A stretch of DNA of 64,000 bases from Alicyclobacillaceae bacterium I2511 (GTDB taxonomy: Bacteria > Bacillota > Bacilli > Alicyclobacillales > Alicyclobacillaceae), in assembly GCA_003584005.1 (NCBI GenBank), contig QXHL01000007.1, positions 1 to 64,000 on the forward strand, read 5' to 3'. The notes beneath the pieces are model-generated. The model worked only from the letters and a program-made list of their open reading frames with translations, was not told where the DNA came from and made no database searches. Below, in pieces: positions 8,382 to 15,969 of the stretch. The translations under genes were made by a program, and so were the position numbers. How positions within the stretch are numbered: position 1 is the first letter of the stretch; the number at the start of each line of letters is the position of its first letter.

Positions 8382-10697
8382 ATGGCAATCAGCGAGCAAA
8401 AAATTAAAACTACGGCGGATAACACCCTGCAAGAGCCGGTTATACCCTACGAACAAGTCATAGATTTTCGCTCGGGTAACGAAATGGCTGCTCGTGCAGC
8501 GGCTCAAATTAATTATCATGTGATGGGCTACTTTCCAATTACACCGTCCACAGAGATAGCTGAGTATCTAGACGAGATGAAAACGCACGGCGAACATGAT
8601 ATGGTGATGGTTCCGGCGGATGGAGAACATGGTGCGGCAGGTGTTTGTTTTGGTGCGGCAGCTGCCGGTGGCAGGGTATTTAACGCCACATCATCACAGG
8701 GATTTTTATACATGATGGAAGAAATGCCTGCACAATCGGGCACAAGATTGCCAATGGTGATGAATCTGGTAACGCGTACCGTATCGGGCCCCTTGGACAT
8801 TCGCGGGGACCACTCCGACTTGTATTCTGGGCTGAACATCGGTTGGCCAATTTTACTGGCCAGAGATCCACAGGCTGTATATGATATGAACGTGATGGCG
8901 TTGCGGATAGCAGAACATGCGGATGTGCGGTTGCCCGTGTTGGTGGCGTCAGATGGATTTTTCACTTCCCATACCAAACGGCGGGTGCAGTACTTTAAAA
9001 ATCGTGAAGTGGTACAGCAGTTTGTGGGTCCGGCACCGAAAAACTACCCACACGTATTGGATCCGAGTCATCCGGTGACAATTGGGCCGTACATGAATGA
9101 CCCTGATTTGATGAATAATAAGTATCAGCAGTCCTTGGCAATGTATCGGGCGGAAGCGATTTATGACCAAGTGGCGGAAGAATATGCCCAGATTTCTGGT
9201 CGTTCTTATCCTAAAGTGGACGCCTATCAAATGCAGAACGCAAAAGTAGTTATGTTCATTTTGAACTCTGCCGCAGAAACAGCCAAAGATGCCGCAGACA
9301 AACTGCGGAGCGAGGGGTTACAGGTAGGGGTGGTCTCACCCAATCTCCTGCGCCCATTTCCAAAGCAGGCGATTCAGAAGATCCTCGCCGATGCACAGGT
9401 TATTTTAGTCGCAGAGCGATCTGATGAATTTGGCGCTCACGGACCGAATTTGACCCAAGAAGTCAAGGCAGCGCTGCAGGAATTAGGGTCCCATGCACGT
9501 GTATTATCTCGTGTCTATGGTTTGGGAGGGCGCGAGTTCTATCCGGATGATGCGGAGAACTTGTTCCGGACCGCATGGACGGTGCTTGAGGGTGGAGAGT
9601 CTGCTAATTTTGACTACTATGGTGTGAACCCTGGGAATCCAGAGGCCAAAGCCGCCCATACCCGTCTGCAACCTTTGACGAAAGAGGAAACAACTGGATT
9701 TGTCAGTGTCACCCAGGATGCAAGTACAGGGGCACTAAAAGTTAAGGTTCCCTCTTTGCGGGCTTTGACGGGGAAGGCAAAACGTGTTACTCCTGGTCAT
9801 GGTGCATGTCCTGGCTGTGGCATTTTCCCTGGAATTGAAACATTTTTGAAGGGCATTGAAGGAGACGTTGTAGTTCTGTACCAAACAGGTTGTGCGATGG
9901 TTACTTCCACGGGATATCCTTACACTTCCCACCGGGTGAATTATTTACACAATCTGTTCCAAAATGGTGGGGCCACCTTGTCTGGCACGGTTGAGATGTT
10001 CTGGGAACGTAAGCGCCGGGGAGAAATAGAGGTTGGCGACGATCCGACGTTTATTATGGTATCCGGGGATGGCGGCATGGATATCGGTATGGGGTCCGCG
10101 TTGGGGGCAGCCATGCGTAACCATAAGATGATTATTCTTGAATACGATAATGAAGGATATATGAATACAGGTGCGCAGCTGTCTTATTCCACCCCCCTGG
10201 GTCACTTAACCTCAACATCTGGTGTGGGAAATGGCAGATACGGAAAGACATTTCAGCATAAAGACATGCCCCAGCTCATGGCTGCAGCCAATATTCCCTA
10301 TGTGTTTACTGGTGTGGAGGCGTTTGCTCTGGACTTGGTGCGCAAAGGGGCGAAGGCGCAATGGTATGCCCAGCATGAGGGCATGGCTTACGGTAAAATT
10401 CTTATCTCCTGTCCTTTAAACTGGAAGGCACCAGAAGATGCGGGTACGCGAATTGTCGGAGCGGCTGTCAAAAGCTGTTTCTTCCCCTTGTATGATGTGG
10501 AACACGGAATTACCACGCTCACATATAACCCGGAAGACAAAGGGGAGCGTGTCCCTGTTGAAGACTGGTTGAGCCAAATGGGTAAGACCAAGCATTTGCT
10601 GAAAGCGGAGAACGAACCAGTGCTACAGGAATTCAAAGACGAAGTGGAACGACGTTGGCAACGTTTGAAAGCAAAGAGTGAAAACCCATTGCTGTAA
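8382..10697 (+). CDS. 2-oxoacid:ferredoxin oxidoreductase, fused alpha-beta subunit
   Basis: About 771 residues starting at ATG 8382, six bases after GGAGGTG; an in-frame GTG at 8373 overlaps that site and is less likely. The alpha part (FRSGNEMAARAAAQINYHVMGYFPITPSTE) runs to about residue 430. The beta part has GACPGCG near 475 for the iron-sulfur cluster and the thiamine-diphosphate motif SGDGGMDIGMGSALGAA near 562, ending in YDNEGYMNTG. It catalyses the thiamine-dependent decarboxylation half-reaction and needs the gamma-delta protein encoded just upstream for CoA and electron transfer. A strong terminator follows at 10791. Confidence 0.9.
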   Translation: MAISEQKIKTTADNTLQEPVIPYEQVIDFRSGNEMAARAAAQINYHVMGYFPITPSTEIAEYLDEMKTHGEHDMVMVPADGEHGAAGVCFGAAAAGGRVFNATSSQGFLYMMEEMPAQSGTRLPMVMNLVTRTVSGPLDIRGDHSDLYSGLNIGWPILLARDPQAVYDMNVMALRIAEHADVRLPVLVASDGFFTSHTKRRVQYFKNREVVQQFVGPAPKNYPHVLDPSHPVTIGPYMNDPDLMNNKYQQSLAMYRAEAIYDQVAEEYAQISGRSYPKVDAYQMQNAKVVMFILNSAAETAKDAADKLRSEGLQVGVVSPNLLRPFPKQAIQKILADAQVILVAERSDEFGAHGPNLTQEVKAALQELGSHARVLSRVYGLGGREFYPDDAENLFRTAWTVLEGGESANFDYYGVNPGNPEAKAAHTRLQPLTKEETTGFVSVTQDASTGALKVKVPSLRALTGKAKRVTPGHGACPGCGIFPGIETFLKGIEGDVVVLYQTGCAMVTSTGYPYTSHRVNYLHNLFQNGGATLSGTVEMFWERKRRGEIEVGDDPTFIMVSGDGGMDIGMGSALGAAMRNHKMIILEYDNEGYMNTGAQLSYSTPLGHLTSTSGVGNGRYGKTFQHKDMPQLMAAANIPYVFTGVEAFALDLVRKGAKAQWYAQHEGMAYGKILISCPLNWKAPEDAGTRIVGAAVKSCFFPLYDVEHGITTLTYNPEDKGERVPVEDWLSQMGKTKHLLKAENEPVLQEFKDEVERRWQRLKAKSENPLL

Positions 10698-10790
10698 GAG
10701 CGTCCGAATTGTGTGTCCGAAACAATCTCGATAATTTCATTCAAGTGAAAACAATAATTTAAGGTTTGAAGATTTCACTGTAGTTTGTCT

Positions 10791-10837
10791 ACGACACTTG
10801 CTGGTCTGAAAAACAGGCTTTGCAAGTGTCGTTTTTT
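10791..10837 (+). terminator. Rho-independent terminator of the oxidoreductase operon
   Basis: ACGACACTTGC (10791-10801) and GCAAGTGTCGT (10822-10832) form a perfect 11-bp stem followed by a run of six T. Confidence 0.9.
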
Positions 10838-10914
10838 ATGCCTTTGCTAATGTAGTAAAATTGAGCCGATAGGCTCCATGCTTTTGACGTTTTCTTATGG
10901 GCGGAGGTGTCTTT

Positions 10915-11844
10915 GTGGGGATTGCGGAAATTGGATTTATTGGTACAGGGGTGATGGGGGGGAGCATGGCGATTCGTCTCCTTCAGCATGGGTACAAGGT
11001 ATCTATCTTTAATCGTTCTCGGCATAGGGCCACCCAAGTGGTGGCGGCCGGTGGGAATTGGGTATCCAGCATTGCTGAATTATCCAGTCGGTGCGAGGTT
11101 CTTATTACCATGGTGGGCATGCCCACCGATGTGGAGGAAGTTTACTTTGGCCCAACGGGAATTCTTGAACACGCCCGTGCCGACAGTTATTTAGTGGACA
11201 TGACCACATCTACCCCCACATTGGCTGTGGCCATAGCCAATGCGGCGAAAGCACGGGGACTCCACGCGTTGGATGCGCCCGTGTCAGGTGGAGATGTTGG
11301 CGCACGCGAAGGCCGATTGACCATTATGGTAGGCGGAAGTGAAGCAGACTTCGCTGCCGTGCAGCCGGTATTGGCGTGTCTGGGCGGGAATATTGTGCTT
11401 CAGGGTGGGGCAGGGGCTGGACAGCATACCAAGTTGTGTAATCAGATTGCCATCGCCTCCACCATGATGGGGGTGGCAGAGGCGGTAGTTTACGCACAGC
11501 AGGCTGGTCTGGACCCACAACGGGTGCTGTCCAGCATTGGCGCGGGAGCGGCTGGCAGTTGGTCTTTGAGCAATCTGGCACCGCGAATGATTGCGGCAGA
11601 CTTTGCTCCCGGATTCTATATTAAACACATGGTGAAAGACCTAGGAATTGCTGTGGATGAAGCGAAAAAATTGGGTGTGCCCACACCGGGGCTGTCTCTG
11701 TCTTACCGTTTATACAGCCATCTGCAGGAATTGGGAGAACAGGACAGCGGTACCCAGGCACTGGTGAAATTACTCGACGGGACACTTCCCTTTGCGGATG
11801 ATAAAAAGGCTTTTGCGGAAGGTAAAAAGACGACAGAGAGATAG
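10915..11844 (+). CDS. Beta-hydroxyacid dehydrogenase (3-hydroxyisobutyrate / tartronate-semialdehyde reductase family)
   Basis: About 309 residues from GTG 10915, eight bases after GGAGGT. The Rossmann motif GFIGTGVMGGSMA, the DAPVSGGDVGAREGRLTIMVGG signature and the catalytic Lys in HTKLCNQI identify the beta-hydroxyacid dehydrogenase family, which interconverts hydroxyacids and semialdehydes with NAD(P). The second beta strand ends in FNRSR, an Asn-Arg that in this family favours NADP(H). It begins a three-gene cluster with a lipoyl domain and a hydrolase. The exact substrate is open: methylmalonate semialdehyde, tartronate semialdehyde and succinate semialdehyde are all handled by relatives. 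Confidence 0.85.
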   Translation: MGIAEIGFIGTGVMGGSMAIRLLQHGYKVSIFNRSRHRATQVVAAGGNWVSSIAELSSRCEVLITMVGMPTDVEEVYFGPTGILEHARADSYLVDMTTSTPTLAVAIANAAKARGLHALDAPVSGGDVGAREGRLTIMVGGSEADFAAVQPVLACLGGNIVLQGGAGAGQHTKLCNQIAIASTMMGVAEAVVYAQQAGLDPQRVLSSIGAGAAGSWSLSNLAPRMIAADFAPGFYIKHMVKDLGIAVDEAKKLGVPTPGLSLSYRLYSHLQELGEQDSGTQALVKLLDGTLPFADDKKAFAEGKKTTER

Positions 11845-11852
11845 GTGAATCC

Positions 11853-12107
11853 ATGGCTGACATGAAACTACCCCAATTAGGGGAAAGCGTGACAGAGGGG
11901 ACTCTGACGGCTTGGTTAAAGCAATTGGGTGCAGTGGTTCAGGTGGATGAGCCCCTGCTGGAGGTGACGACAGACAAGGTCAATGTAGAGGTTTTGTCCG
12001 AGCAGGCAGGGGTATTGACGGCATTGTATGTGCAAGCGGGTGAAAAGGTAAGACCTGGCACCCTTATTTGTCACATCAATCCAGAAAAACTAGCGAACGA
12101 CGAGTGA
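11853..12107 (+). CDS. Free-standing lipoyl (biotinyl/lipoyl attachment) domain protein
   Basis: The protein is a single lipoyl domain of 84 residues and nothing else. KLPQLGESVTEGTL and EVTTDKVNVEV are those of the N-terminal domain of 2-oxoacid dehydrogenase E2 subunits, and the Lys in TDKVN is the expected lipoylation site. No E2 catalytic core, E1 or E3 gene is nearby. It begins 9 bases after the dehydrogenase stop and its own TGA overlaps the GTG start of the hydrolase. It might be an E2 remnant, or a detached swinging-arm carrier serving an enzyme encoded elsewhere. Confidence 0.85.
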   Translation: MADMKLPQLGESVTEGTLTAWLKQLGAVVQVDEPLLEVTTDKVNVEVLSEQAGVLTALYVQAGEKVRPGTLICHINPEKLANDE

Positions 12108-13054
12108 TCCGGTCGGAGTGGGCCTTCCAAGATGCCGCAGGTGTGTCCATACACGTCTATGGTTGGCAACCTAATCCTCCGAGAAACCCTTGGGCGGTTG
12201 TTCAAATTGCTCATGGAATGGTCGAAACAGCAAAGCGGTATGAGCGTTTTGCTAGTGCATTGACCGCAGCCGGAATTTCAGTCTATGCTAATGACCACCG
12301 TGGACATGGACGTACAACAGGAGAAACCGACAGGCTAGGGAAACTGGAGATGGAAGACTTTGACTGGATGCTGCGGGACCTTAAGGAATTGACGGCAGAC
12401 ATTCGAGTTCGTCACCCTAATGTACCTATTGTGTTGTTTGCACACAGTATGGGTTCATTTTTGGCACAACAATATATCACAGATCCGGACGCGCGGCTGG
12501 ATGCGGTGATTTTATCGGGCACCCATGGGAAGTTCGATTGGTCTACTCGGCTGGGGAGTTTAGTGGCAGCATGGGAAGTCCATCGACGCGGCGCACAGAC
12601 CCCCAGTCCATTATTGGACCGACTTATTTTTGGATCTTTCAATCGACGTATTGTCAGCCCGCGAACTTCCAAGGACTGGTTGACGCGGGATACCGATGAA
12701 GTGGACCGATACATTGCCAATCCGATGTGTGGGTTTATGCTTTCTGCGGGTTTTTACCGCGGTTTTTTTCGCGGACTCGCGGGAATGCACAAGCGTAAAC
12801 GTCTGCGTCGCATTCCTCGAGATCTGCCAGTGCTAATACTCGCCGGCACGGACGATCCCGTAGGCGAGTATGGCCGTAGCGTGCGCAAGTTAATGCGGAC
12901 ATACCAACGACTGCAGATGACAGAGGTCACTTGCCGCTGGTATTCGGGGGCACGGCACGAATTGCTTAATGAAACCTGCCGGGATGGGGTCACACAAGAC
13001 GTTTTAAATTGGGTCCAGGATTTCGCCAAGCGGCGAGTGGGTTCAATGCACTAA
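12104..13054 (+). CDS. Alpha/beta hydrolase, monoacylglycerol-lipase-like (serine aminopeptidase S33)
   Basis: 316 residues from GTG 12104, which overlaps the lipoyl-protein stop as GTGA; a TTG at 12068 would lie deep within the previous gene. IAHGMVETAKRYERFA, YANDHRGHGRT and the nucleophile elbow FAHSMGSF are the signature of monoglyceride-lipase-like hydrolases. The Asp in GTDDPVG and His in GARHELLNE complete a Ser-Asp-His triad. No signal peptide is present, so it acts in the cytoplasm on an ester or lysophospholipid; the substrate is unknown. It ends at a hairpin shared with folD. Confidence 0.88.
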   Translation: MIRSEWAFQDAAGVSIHVYGWQPNPPRNPWAVVQIAHGMVETAKRYERFASALTAAGISVYANDHRGHGRTTGETDRLGKLEMEDFDWMLRDLKELTADIRVRHPNVPIVLFAHSMGSFLAQQYITDPDARLDAVILSGTHGKFDWSTRLGSLVAAWEVHRRGAQTPSPLLDRLIFGSFNRRIVSPRTSKDWLTRDTDEVDRYIANPMCGFMLSAGFYRGFFRGLAGMHKRKRLRRIPRDLPVLILAGTDDPVGEYGRSVRKLMRTYQRLQMTEVTCRWYSGARHELLNETCRDGVTQDVLNWVQDFAKRRVGSMH

Positions 13055-13070
13055 CCGGGGTGTGACGTTG

Positions 13071-13105
13071 ATTGGCTGGTCAGGCACTGTGCATGGCCAG
13101 CCAAT
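13071..13105. terminator. Hairpin between convergent hydrolase and folD genes
   Basis: ATTGGCTGG (13071-13079) and CCAGCCAAT (13097-13105) form a perfect 9-bp stem between two converging genes. There is no strong T run in either direction, so it is called a bidirectional terminator with caution. Confidence 0.5.
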
Positions 13106-13119
13106 TTGCGGGAAACTGT

Positions 13120-13968
13120 CTACGCCTGTGATATCGACATCTCAGCTGCACGAACGGTGTGGTCCAATAGGGTGGCAATTGTCACTGGGCCGACACCGCC
13201 TGGAACGGGTGTGATGGCGGAAGCCTGTTCTAAGCAAGCGGAAAAGTCCACATCTCCCACATTTCCTGGGTTGTATCCGGCATCAATCACGACCGCCCCA
13301 GGTTTAATCCAGGACCCTTGTACATAGCGAGGTTTGCCTACGGCAGCCACCAGAAGGTCTGCAGTAGCCACTAGTGAAGGGACATCGCGGCTGTGCGAGT
13401 GGCAGACTGTGACGGTTGCGTCTCGATTTAATAACATGGCAGCCATGGGTTTGCCGAGAATGGCACTTCTCCCCAGGACCACGGCGTGCAGGCCGGACAA
13501 CGATATATGGTAGTAATCCAGCAAGTGTAAAATGCCTTGTGGGGTGCAGGCGCCGTAACCGGGATGGCCCAAAGCCAGTAATCCAAAACCAGCTGACGAA
13601 ACTCCGTCCACGTCTTTTTGCGGCAGGATGGCATCAAACGCAGTACCTTCGTCTATGTGACGAGGCACTGGGTGTTGAAGTAAGATACCGTGAATACTTG
13701 GATCTTCGTTCAATTCTTGAATGATGGCCAAAAGCTGAATGGTGGTAGTGGATTCTGGCAAGTGAATGCGCTTTGAGGTCAGTCCATTGCGTTTGCAGGC
13801 ATTTCCTTTCATGCGGACATAGGTGGTTGAGGCTGGATCTTCGCCGACTAAAATGGTGGCCAACTGGGGGGTAATGTTTTGGTTTGCCAGTACCAAAGCG
13901 CGTTGGCGAACATTTTGCTCAATTGCGTCTACAACGGGTTTTCCAAGCAACATCAGGGGTTCTGTCAT
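13120..13968 (-). CDS. folD: Methylenetetrahydrofolate dehydrogenase / methenyltetrahydrofolate cyclohydrolase
   Basis: 282 residues from ATG 13968, preceded by AGGAGGACTCGCC; an upstream in-frame extension has no ribosome site. The bifunctional enzyme converts 5,10-methylene- to 10-formyl-tetrahydrofolate with NADP, feeding purine and formyl-Met synthesis. Family marks are YVRMKGNACKRNG with the catalytic Lys, GILLQHPVP, DVDG, the VLGRSAILGKPMA nucleotide loop and the near-C-terminal PGGVGPVT. It stands alone and convergent to the hydrolase cluster. The serine operon with a ZTP-type switch about 2 kb away concerns the same one-carbon pool. Confidence 0.97.
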   Translation of the reverse strand: MTEPLMLLGKPVVDAIEQNVRQRALVLANQNITPQLATILVGEDPASTTYVRMKGNACKRNGLTSKRIHLPESTTTIQLLAIIQELNEDPSIHGILLQHPVPRHIDEGTAFDAILPQKDVDGVSSAGFGLLALGHPGYGACTPQGILHLLDYYHISLSGLHAVVLGRSAILGKPMAAMLLNRDATVTVCHSHSRDVPSLVATADLLVAAVGKPRYVQGSWIKPGAVVIDAGYNPGNVGDVDFSACLEQASAITPVPGGVGPVTIATLLDHTVRAAEMSISQA

Positions 13969-14130
13969 GGCGAGTCCTCCTGGCATAAAAACGTCAAAAC
14001 CATTATCATTATACCGCAGTGTCATAGTTTGCATGAAACTAAACAATGTTCATAAAATTGATCCAAATTCGTCACTTGTTATGCAATGTCTTGAGAGTAA
14101 AATGTGTAACAAAAGCAAGGAGGGGTGGGT

Positions 14131-14616
14131 GTGGCGTTAGCACAGTGGATGAGTAGCCTGATTGCTGTTGTGATGGCCCTAGCGGTCCTCTTCATTCGTC
14201 TTAAGGCTTCACAGAAGCCGACGAATGTAAAAAAGATTATGCTTCCCCCAATAGGGATGAGTACAGGATTTTTGATGTTTGTGGTCCCACAAACACATAT
14301 TCCCTGGTTGTATGCCTTGGCGGCATTTTTGGTCGGTGTGATGTTCTCCTATCCGCTTATTCTTTCTTCCAAGATGTTTATCCAAGAAGGGCTAGTTTAT
14401 TTGAAACGGTCCCCCGCATTTATAGTAGTCTTGCTGTCCCTTTTAGTGATTCGCATTGTTCTGCACAGCTATGTGGAAGCGTATGTGACGATTCCACAAA
14501 CGGGAGCGCTATTTTTCATTCTTGCTTTTGGCATGTTGTCCCCATGGCGCCTTGCAATGTTGCGTCGGTTTTCCACATTAAATAAGCTGGAACGGCAAGA
14601 TTTGGTGGTGGAATAG
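14131..14616 (+). CDS. ccdC: CcdC-like membrane protein (cytochrome c biogenesis locus family)
   Basis: About 161 residues with four to five membrane helices. RLKASQKPTNVKKIMLPPIGMSTGFLMFV is the conserved block of the CcdC family, known from the Bacillus cytochrome c maturation locus, where its function is not defined. GTG 14131 sits seven bases after AAGGAGG; GTG 14125 would be too close. ccdA and resA-type partners are not in the window, so the gene is isolated here. Confidence 0.78.
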   Translation: MALAQWMSSLIAVVMALAVLFIRLKASQKPTNVKKIMLPPIGMSTGFLMFVVPQTHIPWLYALAAFLVGVMFSYPLILSSKMFIQEGLVYLKRSPAFIVVLLSLLVIRIVLHSYVEAYVTIPQTGALFFILAFGMLSPWRLAMLRRFSTLNKLERQDLVVE

Positions 14617-14644
14617 CGGGATTTCTGTACTGTGTGGGTTTCTT

Positions 14645-15475
14645 TCATGTGGATAGTTCATCAATGCGCCAAGCGTGTGTGTAAACGTTAAACGTATCCC
14701 CACGGACAAAACCAATGGCGGTAATATTTAATTCGTCCGCTAATTGGATGGCCAGAGATGTGGGGGCAGACTTGGCTAACACAATACCGACGCCAATTTT
14801 CGCCACCTTGAGCAGTACTTCTGACGAGAGGCGTCCGCTGAAGGCAATGAGGGCATTGTCTAGGGGCTGCTTGTGTAACAGAGTGTAGCCATATAATTTA
14901 TCGAGTGCGTTATGTCTGCCGATGTCTGTCCGCGATACCTGCATTGCCGACGGTGTACACAGGGCGGCCACATGGACACCCCCCGTTTCGGCAAACAAGG
15001 GGGTACTGTGTTCCATTTCCTCCATGCAACTGAAAACGTCGGCTGCAACGATGTGAGCCTTACTTGTTACGGGGAGGGCAGTTTGCATATCATTGTAATA
15101 ATAAAACGAAGGACGGCTCTTTCCACAGCAAGACCCGAGAAAACGCTTGTTGTAAAATTCCTCGTTAAAGTTCACTTCTGATTGGGTTTTCACCCGGGCA
15201 ATCCCTTTAATAGTGGATAGCGTAAATTCTGTGAGTTGTTCAATACTACGGAGGATACCTTCAGAAGCTAAGAAACCAACCACCAACTCTGTCAAATGCT
15301 CAGGCGTACAGACAACGGTGGTCATTTCCTTGTTATTCACGAATATCGTGAGGGCATATTCAGTAGCCACGACATCTTGTCGTATCATCGCTTTGCCCTG
15401 ATGGTAGCGGACTACAGAAACTGGTCGAGTAGTAGGCAAATTGTGGTTGTCATTCAGGTTTCCAACTCCTGTCAA
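14645..15475 (-). CDS. fdhD: Formate dehydrogenase accessory sulfurtransferase
   Basis: 276 residues, full length for FdhD. The protein transfers sulfur from a cysteine desulfurase to the molybdenum cofactor of formate dehydrogenases; the reactive cysteines are Cys116-Cys117 in LGSCCGKSR. VVGFLASEGI, DIGRHNALDKLYG and the SGRLSSEVLLKVA block are characteristic. The start is taken as TTG 15475 behind GGGGTGAG; a CTG at 15457 spaced from an internal GGAG is an alternative. No formate dehydrogenase is in the window, so its client lies elsewhere. Confidence 0.93.
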   Translation of the reverse strand: MTGVGNLNDNHNLPTTRPVSVVRYHQGKAMIRQDVVATEYALTIFVNNKEMTTVVCTPEHLTELVVGFLASEGILRSIEQLTEFTLSTIKGIARVKTQSEVNFNEEFYNKRFLGSCCGKSRPSFYYYNDMQTALPVTSKAHIVAADVFSCMEEMEHSTPLFAETGGVHVAALCTPSAMQVSRTDIGRHNALDKLYGYTLLHKQPLDNALIAFSGRLSSEVLLKVAKIGVGIVLAKSAPTSLAIQLADELNITAIGFVRGDTFNVYTHAWRIDELST

Positions 15476-15660
15476 CCAAACTCACCCCACCCTCTATGTG
15501 CAGTTTACTTTACTGGACATTTCCTGCAAAAGTCTGCCTCACTTTTTTATTAATTCTATGGCAAAATCATGTATCTGTACAACCCTTTAATTTTTTGATA
15601 AAAAGAGAGGGGTTTCATTGTGAAATATGTTGAAAATTTGTGTACATTCGCAAAGATGTA

Positions 15661-15689
15661 TTGACAGAACTAGCCGCAATCTTTATGTT
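15661..15689 (+). promoter_or_regulatory. Sigma-A promoter of the serine operon
   Basis: TTGACA (15661-15666), a 17-base spacer and TATGTT (15684-15689) form a near-consensus promoter. Transcription would begin near 15696, about 35 bases before the riboswitch, leaving a leader of roughly 270 bases before serA. Confidence 0.75.
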
Positions 15690-15729
15690 ATTAAGCAGAC
15701 AACAGCATACTTAGTATTGAACCTGTGAA

Positions 15730-15800
15730 GGGTCGCACAACTGGCGGACAATGGGGAGTTCACCCCTGGGGAGTGCGATGGAAAGGCCGACCGCCTGGGC
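15730..15800 (+). ncRNA. ZTP/ZMP (pfl-type) riboswitch upstream of serA
   Basis: The leader contains the conserved pfl core: GGGTCGCAC at 15730, ACTGGCGG, a GGGG/CCCC hairpin (15753-15756 with 15763-15766), TGGGGAGTGCGA and the 3' domain CCGCCTGGGC (15791-15800). TCGCAC (15733-15738) pairs with GTGCGA (15773-15778), and GGCGG (15743-15747) can pair with CCGCC (15791-15795) as the family's pseudoknot. These RNAs sense the purine intermediate ZMP/ZTP, a signal of 10-formyl-folate shortage, and usually raise one-carbon or purine gene expression. Control of serA would raise serine as a one-carbon donor. Confidence 0.88.
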
Positions 15801-15839
15801 GCTCAGAGGATATTATGAGCGTTTGGGTGGTTATTTTTG
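15791..15839 (+). terminator. Intrinsic terminator forming the expression platform of the ZTP riboswitch
   Basis: Bases 15791-15805 pair with 15816-15830 over 15 positions with no mismatch, using several G-U pairs, and TTATTTTT follows. The 5' arm is the conserved 3' strand of the aptamer itself, so ligand-bound aptamer and terminator are mutually exclusive. The remaining leader to the serA start holds only a small GGGG-GGAA-CCCC hairpin (15901-15912). Confidence 0.8.
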
Positions 15840-15969
15840 TTGCTTCGAAACTTTTTTAAGGGATCAGACGTTCTGTACGGCGCCAGAAAATATGTGTGGT
15901 GGGGGGAACCCCCTGTCCGGCCGAGTGAATCAAAAGCCGGGTTGTCCACGCGAGGGAGGTTTGATTTTA

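Noticed and set aside
15751-15969. N-terminal extension of serA by 73 codons
   Set aside because: It would be translated through the riboswitch and terminator and has no ribosome site; TTG 15970 is well placed after GGGAGG and matches the family N-terminus.
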